From the NCBI GenBank assembly GCA_030262795.1, contig JAJSZO010000150.1, positions 1 through 6,484 of the forward strand: a DNA stretch of 6,484 nucleotides. The letters are read 5' to 3'. Positions 1 to 5,372 of this stretch are shown piece by piece (the first letter of the stretch is position 1; each line of letters begins with the position of its first letter). Both the position numbers and the translations under genes were made by a program. The notes under the pieces are model-generated. The model had not been told where the DNA came from. It made no database searches and saw nothing but the letters and a program-made list of their open reading frames with translations. Source of the DNA: Deltaproteobacteria bacterium (GTDB lineage Bacteria > Desulfobacterota > Desulfobacteria > Desulfobacterales > ETH-SRB1).

Positions 1-14
1 AAATGAGTACCCTT

Positions 15-208
15 AGGAACGTGGACGAATTAACTTCCGCAACTATGCATCACAGCATCAGGCCATCTTTGCCCGATCTAAAATCACAAAAATCTTGAAA
101 TAGCTCGCTATTCCTTCGACTTTTGTGCCTATTTCAAATCGGGTAGATCGAACAAACCTGACCTAAATCTGTGCGCCTACTTGCGGAAGTTAATTCATCC
201 AAGTTCCT
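15..208. mobile_element. MITE-like palindromic element, copy 1
   Basis: A non-coding element of about 194 bp bounded by terminal inverted repeats. Positions 15-42 match the reverse complement of 181-208 at 26 of 28 positions (core GAATTAACTTCCGCAA), and weaker pairing continues inward to about 55/169. A second stem lies inside: TTGAAATAG at 95-103 pairs with CTATTTCAA at 129-137, and CCCGAT at 72-77 with ATCGGG at 138-143. The sequence could therefore fold into one long interrupted hairpin. Its right part, 146-205, recurs at 5311-5370 with 53 of 60 identical bases. No transposase is encoded. This architecture fits a miniature inverted-repeat element moved in trans. No target-site duplication is evident, and only 14 bp of left flank are visible. 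An extragenic REP-like structure is the alternative. Confidence 0.6.
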
Positions 209-594
209 TACCTATGCAACAACAGAAACAGACGTCATCACCTAAAATAACGTTCCGGGTTTCTGAAAACGAAATCCCGGAATTGCCCAAATTGAGCGCT
301 ATTGCCCTGCAAGAGATGAGCCGGCAACTGGGTTTAAATGATCACCAACACACTGCAATCTCCATCCCTTTTTCTGCGCCCAAACTGGTTCAATGGCATA
401 GAAGCTGAACGGTTATTCATTTTTTATGAAGCGCGCAGGAAACCACTATTCTGCTGGATTAACAATACTGCCCACAAAAAGAATGGCCTGAGTCTTGATA
501 TCTCGAATCAAAAAGATCACAATTTACAGCAGCCCCGAGTCTTACACGATTACGGATATAAAAAAACTGCCATAGCAGTTGGACATCTTCCTTG
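209..594. other. No recognisable gene
   Basis: Only short reading frames are present. An ATG at 214 could open a 64-residue plus-strand frame ending at 408, but no family is recognisable and no ribosome binding site precedes it. A longer overlapping frame (338-679) runs antisense over the ATPase remnant and is probably fortuitous. An imperfect hairpin lies at 253-282: TTCCGGG at 253-259 pairs with CCCGGAA at 276-282, and an inner TTTC/GAAA pair is offset by one unpaired base. The minus strand may hold further decayed ATPase sequence: a frame around 605-560 reads LFHNKEDVQLLWQ, which would continue the remnant past its stop if one more frameshift is allowed. Confidence 0.4.
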
Positions 595-919
595 TTATGA
601 AAAAGTCCGCCGTAGAAAATTTTCCACATATTCAGAGGCAAACTCCCACCTGTTTACAGGCTTGTCCCTGAAAGCATAGTAAACCGGCACCACTGGCTCT
701 GGATCCCGATGATCTTGTTCAAAAAAGAAGACGGTTCACCACCCGCTTGAATATCTCGGTTTTGCCCAACCGCCGCTGTCCGAGGAGAACAGTAGACATG
801 GTCAGACGGCCTATGGACTTTAATGGCTGTCTTGTAGAGATAGTCGAAATGTTCCTTTCTGTTTGTATAGACCTCTTCCGGTTTTGCTTGTTTTGTTCAA
901 AGCGTGTACGATTGGACAT
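595..919 (-). pseudogene. Frameshifted remnant of a P-loop (AAA-type) ATPase gene
   Basis: Read leftward from an ATG at 919-917, three frames join into one protein-like sequence of about 107 residues. It begins MSNRTRFEQNK. After a -1 shift near 887 it continues as AKPEEVYTNRKEHFDYLYKT and KVHRPSDHV. An extra base at 794 moves it to TVLLGQRRLGKTEIFKRVV, which holds the Walker A-like motif GQRRLGKTE. An extra T in the run at 721-726 then moves it to FEQDHRDPEPVVPVYYAF, RWEF and SEYVENFLRR, ending at a TAA at 595-597. This layout of a P-loop, an acidic stretch, a beta-strand and an 'ENFLR' helix is as in prokaryotic AAA ATPases of several hundred residues, so most of the protein is missing. No Walker B or sensor region was found. 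The start lies 11 bp beyond the cobT stop on the same strand, so read-through transcription is possible. Exact subfamily unknown. Confidence 0.7.
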
Positions 920-930
920 TTTATTAATAT

Positions 931-2010
931 CTATTTTTCCGAAACACCGGCTTCTGCAAATGTTAACATCTCATTAAAAACCCGCAGAGCACCTTCCATA
1001 ATCTCCATTGCCAGTACTCCTCCGGTTCCTTCGCCAAGTCGCATCCTTAGATCAAGAATGGGCTCAAGCTTCAGATGTTCCAGCATCGCTTGATGTCCGG
1101 ATTCTTCTGAACGATGACCTGCAAAAAGATAATCAGTTACATGCGGACAAAGAGCATGGGCAATCAATGCTCCCGCCGTTGAAATAAAGCCATCAACCAT
1201 AACAGGACGACTATGATACGCACCGGCAAGCATACATCCGGCAATTCCGCCTATTTCAAAGCCCCCTATCTTCGACAGGATATCAAGTCCGTCTTTTTTG
1301 TCCGGCTGATTTACCTGAATTCCGGACTTGATAATATTTCGTTTCCTCATGAGCCCTTTGTCATCTATTCCTGTTCCCCTGCCAACCATATTCTCCAGAC
1401 TCTTGCCTGTAATCACAGCTCCAATAGCAGCAGATGGAGTGGTATTGCCTATACCCATATCGCCCGTTCCCAAAATATCTACGCCTTTATTAAAAAACTC
1501 AGTAGCAAGATTAAATCCCGTTAAAATTGCCTTTTCAGCTTCCACGTGTGTCATGGCAGGGCCTTTTGTAAAATTTGCTGTCCCTTTTGCAATTTTATGT
1601 ACCAAAAAACGATCGCCTCCATCTATCGAACCTGGCTCCAAGTCAGGAATAATACCCATATCCACCACCCAGACCTCTGCACCCACATGCCGGCAAATTG
1701 CATTTATTCCAGCTCCGCCTTTAAGAAAAGTCATGACCATAGCTCCGGTAACATCCTGAGGGAAAGCGCTCACCCCTTCATTAACCACCCCGTGATCTCC
1801 GGCCATAACCAAAACAGCCTTTTGATTTATAGACGGCTTAAGATTCTTATATATTCCGCATAACCGCTCAGAAATATCATGAAGCCTTCCCATGGCTCTC
1901 GGCGGCATAACCAGTTGAGCTGTACGTTCCCTTGCCTTTATCATCCATTCCCTGTCAACCGGTACAATACCATCTATAATTTCATTGAGCTTAATTTCTC
2001 TATCAATCAA
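931..2010 (-). CDS. cobT: Nicotinate-nucleotide--dimethylbenzimidazole phosphoribosyltransferase
   Basis: Cytoplasmic enzyme that transfers ribose-5-phosphate from nicotinate mononucleotide to 5,6-dimethylbenzimidazole or a related lower-ligand base. The product is the alpha-ribazole phosphate used in the late nucleotide-loop assembly of cobalamin. At 359 residues it is full length for the family. Visible motifs are MAGDHGV near residue 70, the glycine-rich GTGDMGIGNTTPSAAI near 180-195, MVDGFIS near 270, AGHRSEESGH near 300, and RLGEGTGG with the expected catalytic base E327. The start is TTG; it is preferred because an AGGGGGG lies 7 nt upstream and no in-frame ATG offers as good a site. 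No other cobalamin gene is in the window and no cobalamin riboswitch is seen upstream. It has its own promoter, divergent from the MBL-cyclase pair, with a palindrome over the presumed start of transcription. Identification is firm. Confidence 0.97.
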   Translation of the reverse strand: MIDREIKLNEIIDGIVPVDREWMIKARERTAQLVMPPRAMGRLHDISERLCGIYKNLKPSINQKAVLVMAGDHGVVNEGVSAFPQDVTGAMVMTFLKGGAGINAICRHVGAEVWVVDMGIIPDLEPGSIDGGDRFLVHKIAKGTANFTKGPAMTHVEAEKAILTGFNLATEFFNKGVDILGTGDMGIGNTTPSAAIGAVITGKSLENMVGRGTGIDDKGLMRKRNIIKSGIQVNQPDKKDGLDILSKIGGFEIGGIAGCMLAGAYHSRPVMVDGFISTAGALIAHALCPHVTDYLFAGHRSEESGHQAMLEHLKLEPILDLRMRLGEGTGGVLAMEIMEGALRVFNEMLTFAEAGVSEK

Positions 2011-2017
2011 TTTTTTA

Positions 2018-2024
2018 CCCCCCT
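2018..2024 (-). promoter_or_regulatory. Ribosome binding site that fixes the cobT TTG start
   Basis: On the minus strand AGGGGGG is followed by TAAAAAA and then TTG. The 7-nt spacing is close to ideal and supports the unusual start codon. Confidence 0.7.
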
Positions 2025-2079
2025 AAAACCTGAAAAAAATCCTCACCTTCCCAAACCCGATGTTCCACGCACAAGCACC

Positions 2080-2107
2080 ATATAGTGCAAACCGGATTGC
2101 ACTATAT
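2080..2107. promoter_or_regulatory. Perfect 11-bp palindrome, candidate operator for cobT
   Basis: ATATAGTGCAA at 2080-2090 is an exact inverted copy of TTGCACTATAT at 2097-2107, with a 6-nt centre (ACCGGA). The minus-strand -10 candidate for cobT (2111-2106) overlaps the outer edge of the right arm. The expected transcription start, near 2099, falls inside the palindrome. That is a typical position for a repressor operator. The alternative is a hairpin at the very 5' end of the cobT mRNA. The arms are GTGC...GCAC, the opposite order to the NtrC site, so NtrC is not suggested. The binding protein is unknown. Confidence 0.5.
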
Positions 2108-2133
2108 TTTATTTAATAACAACGGGTTGTCAA
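2106..2133 (-). promoter_or_regulatory. Sigma70-like promoter for cobT
   Basis: On the minus strand TTGACA (2133-2128), a 16-nt spacer and TAAAAT (2111-2106) match the vegetative consensus at 6/6 and 5/6. A start near 2099 leaves a leader of about 90 nt before the TTG start codon. Confidence 0.55.
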
Positions 2134-2168
2134 GACTTTTTAGTTCCTTATTTTCCTACTGACAACCC
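2124..2168. repeat. 9-bp inverted repeat between the divergent promoters
   Basis: GGGTTGTCA at 2124-2132 pairs exactly with TGACAACCC at 2160-2168 across a 27-bp centre. The left arm overlaps the cobT -35 box. The right arm ends 13 bp before the -35 box of the rightward promoter. It could be a shared operator with two half-sites, or an accidental hairpin. No terminator T-run follows either arm directly. Confidence 0.35.
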
Positions 2169-2181
2169 TTTGTTTCCTTGC

Positions 2182-2210
2182 TTGACACACAAACCTCATT
2201 GCGTTATATT
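2182..2210 (+). promoter_or_regulatory. Sigma70-like promoter for the MBL hydrolase-cyclase pair
   Basis: TTGACA at 2182-2187, a 17-nt spacer and TATATT at 2205-2210 give a near-consensus vegetative promoter. Transcription would begin near 2217, leaving a leader of about 135 nt before the ATG at 2352. That leader contains the start-less reading frame described separately. Confidence 0.65.
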
Positions 2211-2215
2211 TTATT

Positions 2216-2346
2216 GAGGACCTACAGGCAACTCATCTTAGCGAACAGGTTGGAATTAGGTGGTCGGCTCTTTTAGACCTCCGTGAAACAGTCTTGGACG
2301 AAATAGAAAAAGCTGGGATTTTTCTACGACTCACCCAAAAGGGGTA
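2216..2346 (+). pseudogene. Start-less coding-like fragment resembling the IleRS C-terminal region
   Basis: The frame from 2216 to the TAA at 2344-2346 encodes a protein-like stretch that includes RWSALLDLRETVLDEIEKAG. This resembles the 'W..LL.LR..V...LE.AR' helix of the anticodon-binding region of isoleucyl-tRNA synthetase, from memory and without a search. The frame is open back to a TGA at 2183-2185, but no ATG, GTG or TTG precedes the conserved-looking part. After the helix the sequence diverges (IFLRLTQKG) and stops, overlapping the ribosome binding site of the next gene. It is best read as a relic left by rearrangement that now serves as untranslated leader. A chance resemblance cannot be excluded. 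Confidence 0.3.
2340..2344 (+). promoter_or_regulatory. Ribosome binding site of the MBL hydrolase
   Basis: AGGGG ends 7 nt before the ATG at 2352, supporting that start. Confidence 0.65.
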
Positions 2347-2351
2347 ACCTA

Positions 2352-3269
2352 ATGAAAATAAAATTTTGGGGGGTAAGGGGTTCCATACCCTGCCCCGGCC
2401 CTTATACCATAAAATATGGCGGAAACACTGCTTGTCTTGAATTAAGATTTGAGGACTCGGATAGGCTTATTATTATTGATGCGGGCTCCGGCATCAGAGA
2501 GTTGGGCAACTATATGATGGCCAATGACCTTCCCAGGGGTCCGATAAAAACAGAAATTTTTCTGACCCATACCCATTGGGACCACATTATGGGATTTCCA
2601 TTTTTCAAGCCGGGTTATGTTCCGGGAACGAAACTTAAGATCTACGGACCGATCAGCCATGAAGGTTATTCCCTTGAAGATAGTGTGGGTGGACAGTTGA
2701 CCTATCGTTATTTTCCGGTGCGCCAGGCAGAACTCGCCTCAGAAATAGAATACATCAAGCTTAAAGAAAACCGGTTTGATCTTGGCGACGGGATTACTCT
2801 CACCACCAAGTATCTCAACCATCCTGTCCTTTGCCTCGGCTATCGTTTCGAATATCGTGACAAGGTTTTCTGCACTGCCTATGATACGGAACCCTTTCGG
2901 AATGTCTTCTGTACCGACCATGATGACCCATCCTATAATGAAGCCATGGCCCACGAAGGCGACAAGGCAGCCAGGGCGGAAAATCAGCGAGTGGAAGAAT
3001 TTACTGCAGGAGCAGATCTCCTCATTTACGACGCTCAATACACCCAGGAAGAATACGAATCCTCCAGGATCGGCTGGGGGCATTCTTCATGTGAATATGC
3101 CATCGCTGCGGCGAAGCGGGCCGGGGCCAAACGTTTGGCCCTGTTTCACCATGAGCCCGTGCGAACTGATGACCAGATAGATGAGCTGACAGAGAAATAT
3201 TGCAACCGAGATCATACCGATGACACAGATATCTTTTTTGCCCGCGAAGGAATGGAAATTAAACTCTAA
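2352..3269 (+). CDS. MBL-fold metallohydrolase, possible cyclic phosphodiesterase
   Basis: A 305-residue soluble protein with a complete metallo-beta-lactamase fold and no signal peptide, so cytoplasmic. In order it shows the N-terminal strand FWGVRGSIPCPG, YGGNTAC at 22-28, IIDAGSGIRELG at 41-52, the metal-binding motif HTHWDH (H73, H75, D77, H78), H157 in LNHPV, D178 in AYDTE, D227 in YDAQY, GHSS around H244, and HHEP at 266-269. These are the expected ligands of a two-metal site. The N-terminus and motifs place it near the PhnP/Lactamase_B_2 group, whose members include cyclic phosphate phosphodiesterases. The substrate cannot be read from the sequence. The start has a good ribosome binding site and a strong promoter upstream. 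The adenylate cyclase gene follows at once on the same strand, so cAMP or another cyclic nucleotide is a reasonable guess and no more. Confidence 0.9.
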   Translation: MKIKFWGVRGSIPCPGPYTIKYGGNTACLELRFEDSDRLIIIDAGSGIRELGNYMMANDLPRGPIKTEIFLTHTHWDHIMGFPFFKPGYVPGTKLKIYGPISHEGYSLEDSVGGQLTYRYFPVRQAELASEIEYIKLKENRFDLGDGITLTTKYLNHPVLCLGYRFEYRDKVFCTAYDTEPFRNVFCTDHDDPSYNEAMAHEGDKAARAENQRVEEFTAGADLLIYDAQYTQEEYESSRIGWGHSSCEYAIAAAKRAGAKRLALFHHEPVRTDDQIDELTEKYCNRDHTDDTDIFFAREGMEIKL

Positions 3270-5166
3270 TACAAGGCAATTGAAAATCATTCAAAAAACA
3301 CTTTCTCGAAACAAACGGATATTCCTTGAATACAACGAGTTCAGGAAAAAGATCTTTTCAGAGCTTACCCCGAAGGACAGTGAAATTATTTTATACCTTC
3401 TTCCCTGGCTTTTCAGCATAAACGAGTCGGTATGTCCAGGTTATTTACAAGATATTAATCAGCTATTTCGGGTGTATAATGTTGAATATAATACGGGGAT
3501 TAGAAATCGGGAAGAAAGTTTTAAAAAAATGTTTGGGGTAACCAAACGTGGTACCCTTTTGAGACCGACACAAAAGTCTTATGTGATTCAGGGGGTATAT
3601 ACAATTGGCAGTGTTGGAACGGTGAACCAGAATTCCTTGTCGGATTGCGATATTTGGGTCTGCTTTGATAAGAAGGAGTTTGATGAAGTTGCCTGGAATC
3701 AACTCAACCGGAAAGTTAACATTATCAAGGGATGGTTAGATAACAATATAAAACTGCCGGTTTATTTTTTTATTTCAGATGTTAAATCCGTAAAAGAAGG
3801 GAATTTCGGAAGCGTTGACGCTGAAAGCTCAGGCAGCACCCAACAACTTGTTTTAAAAGAAGAGTTTTACAGAACATTCATCCTGATCTGCGGTAAAGTC
3901 CCCATATGGTGGTTACTCTACGACAAATCATTTAAAATTGAATATAACGATGCCCTGTCGGCTATAAATAGTGATACTTTCTGGGAATACGATCTAATTG
4001 ATTTCGGCAATATAGAAAAAATAAAGAAGAGTGAGTATTTCGGGGCATCCCTCTGGCAGTTTCATAAATTTCTAACCAGTCCTTTAAAATCCATCATCAA
4101 GATGGTACTTCTTAAAATGTTGTTAGAGGCACCACAAGAACGTCTACTCTGCCACCAACTTAGAGAGGAGGTTTTTTCTTCTGCCGACAATAATCTTTTT
4201 CCTGACCACAGCCTTTTCACTATGTCGAGAATACTCGCTCATTATAAAGACAGGAAAAAGGAATTAATAAAATTTTTAAAAATGTGCTTTTATATACGAT
4301 GTGAAATAAAGCCTTGTGGCAGAAAACAATCGCTCAAAAGCAAATTGACGGATAATTTTTTTAACCAATATCCACTGGAGCCGGGTGCATGGTTAACTTT
4401 GCAAAAATTTTATAGCTGGAAGTATGACGCACAACTTGAATTCGGTCAACCTCTCTTTAAGTTTATGCTTCAATTGTATCGTGAAATTTCCGCTGACAAT
4501 ACAGCGGTTTCCAGCAAGAGCGATGAGCGGGATCTTACCATTCTCGGAAGAAAAATATCAGCCTGCTACTTAAAAAAGAAATATAAAATTCCAATTCTGC
4601 AAAAACCTACTCGAAAATTGAATCTTTCCGTTTTGACCTTTAAATTAAACGGTGATGAATGGCAGACGTTTCCCAGTGATGATACAACTTTTCCCATCAT
4701 ATCCAGCAAAAATATTATTGAAAATATTGCATTTATCGTATGGAATAATCTATTTGTGGAAAACTGGATCCAAATGCGTCCAAATTCGTTCAGCATAACG
4801 TTACAAGAAATTATTAATCTTGGGAAACGGATAAAGAATTTTTTTGGAACATATGAAACGCTGGATATTGAATTGTCGGATTATCTTAAAAAAGAACAAA
4901 TTTCCAAAATGCTAATTGTCGTTGGATTTGACAAATCTCCCTGGAATGAACAATCCAGTAATTATGAGGTCGTTTATTTAAATAATTGGGGAGAGTTGTA
5001 TGCCAGGTGGTTTAATTCTACCAAAAAATTCGAGGCATTCCTAAAAAATTCATGTAAAGATCAAAAAGATATTATTATCAGCAAGTACTTAAAGAGAAAC
5101 CCGACATCTTTTGAAAAAAATATTGCACAACCCAAGAAATTCGTATTTCCTTCAATAAAAATATAA
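3220..5166 (+). CDS. cyaA: Class I adenylate cyclase, shortened at the C-terminus
   Basis: Converts ATP to cAMP; cytoplasmic or loosely membrane-associated. Numbered from the ATG at 3220, it shows PWLFSINESVCPGYL at 62-76, the nucleotidyltransferase signature TIGSVGTVNQNSLSDCDIWV at 128-147 with acidic D142 and D144, FGSVDAESSGSTQQL at 196-210, EFYRT at 215-219, and further on EYFGASLWQFHKF, all recognisable in E. coli CyaA. At 648 residues it is about 200 shorter than the E. coli enzyme (848). By position the missing part is the regulatory C-terminus, while the catalytic half is whole. The ATG start overlaps the MBL gene by 50 nt, and its first ~20 residues have no CyaA look. TTG at 3280, 10 bp past the MBL stop, may be the true start (ACAAGG lies only 3 nt upstream). 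Base composition is visibly more AT-rich than in cobT or the MBL gene, which may hint at transfer. Confidence 0.9.
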   Translation: MTQISFLPAKEWKLNSNTRQLKIIQKTLSRNKRIFLEYNEFRKKIFSELTPKDSEIILYLLPWLFSINESVCPGYLQDINQLFRVYNVEYNTGIRNREESFKKMFGVTKRGTLLRPTQKSYVIQGVYTIGSVGTVNQNSLSDCDIWVCFDKKEFDEVAWNQLNRKVNIIKGWLDNNIKLPVYFFISDVKSVKEGNFGSVDAESSGSTQQLVLKEEFYRTFILICGKVPIWWLLYDKSFKIEYNDALSAINSDTFWEYDLIDFGNIEKIKKSEYFGASLWQFHKFLTSPLKSIIKMVLLKMLLEAPQERLLCHQLREEVFSSADNNLFPDHSLFTMSRILAHYKDRKKELIKFLKMCFYIRCEIKPCGRKQSLKSKLTDNFFNQYPLEPGAWLTLQKFYSWKYDAQLEFGQPLFKFMLQLYREISADNTAVSSKSDERDLTILGRKISACYLKKKYKIPILQKPTRKLNLSVLTFKLNGDEWQTFPSDDTTFPIISSKNIIENIAFIVWNNLFVENWIQMRPNSFSITLQEIINLGKRIKNFFGTYETLDIELSDYLKKEQISKMLIVVGFDKSPWNEQSSNYEVVYLNNWGELYARWFNSTKKFEAFLKNSCKDQKDIIISKYLKRNPTSFEKNIAQPKKFVFPSIKI

Positions 5167-5181
5167 CCCACCAATGGTTCG

Positions 5182-5370
5182 CTCGAAAATAACTTCCTAA
5201 GCGCATAGATGACTCTGTTGATTTATTGTATCCAATCTTTAGTCCACCCAATATTATGTAACCCCTTAAAATAAATGGGATATTGTCAAAAAACAACTTT
5301 TGTGATCTGAGATCGAACAAATTTGACCCAAATCTATGCGCCTACTTGTGGAAGTTAATTCGTCCACGTT
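5182..5370. mobile_element. MITE-like palindromic element, degenerate copy 2
   Basis: Second member of the family seen at 15-208. Positions 5311-5370 align without gaps to 146-205 (53/60 identical). Beyond a gap, ACTTTTGTG at 5296-5304 matches 119-127. The left arm is a reduced inverted copy: TAACTTCC at 5190-5197 pairs with GGAAGTTA at 5350-5357, and GCGCATAGAT at 5201-5210 pairs with ATCTATGCGC at 5332-5341. A few bases present in the right arm are missing between these two blocks on the left. The centre, about 5212-5290, shows no similarity to copy 1. The element fills the gap between the converging cyclase and nuclease genes and could fold as a bidirectional hairpin, although no T-run of a classic terminator follows. 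Confidence 0.55.
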
Positions 5371-5372
5371 AT

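Noticed and set aside
181..408. Frame starting with TTG inside the right arm of the palindromic element
   Set aside because: The start lies in the repeat itself and lacks a ribosome binding site; the remaining residues match nothing I recognise.
338..679. Plus-strand open frame of 113 codons
   Set aside because: Its right end is antisense to the ATPase remnant, whose codons make recognisable protein. The plus frame shows no motif and no translation signal.
1328..1759. Plus-strand open frame of 143 codons
   Set aside because: It lies wholly antisense to cobT, has no ribosome binding site and no family resemblance; it is a shadow of the cobT codon pattern.
2080..2107. NtrC binding site
   Set aside because: NtrC sites have TGCAC outside and GTGCA inside the dyad; here the half-sites are in the opposite order.
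2011..2351. Cobalamin riboswitch upstream of cobT
   Set aside because: No B12-box-like GCCACTG and no fitting aptamer pairing on the minus strand; the leader is only about 90 nt.
2776..3180. Plus-strand frame of 134 codons within the MBL gene
   Set aside because: It is out of frame with the MBL protein, whose metal ligands and C-terminal motifs are all encoded in the other frame.
5167..5372. Classic intrinsic terminator between the convergent genes
   Set aside because: Stems are AT-rich and long-range, and no T-run directly follows a GC-rich stem on either strand.
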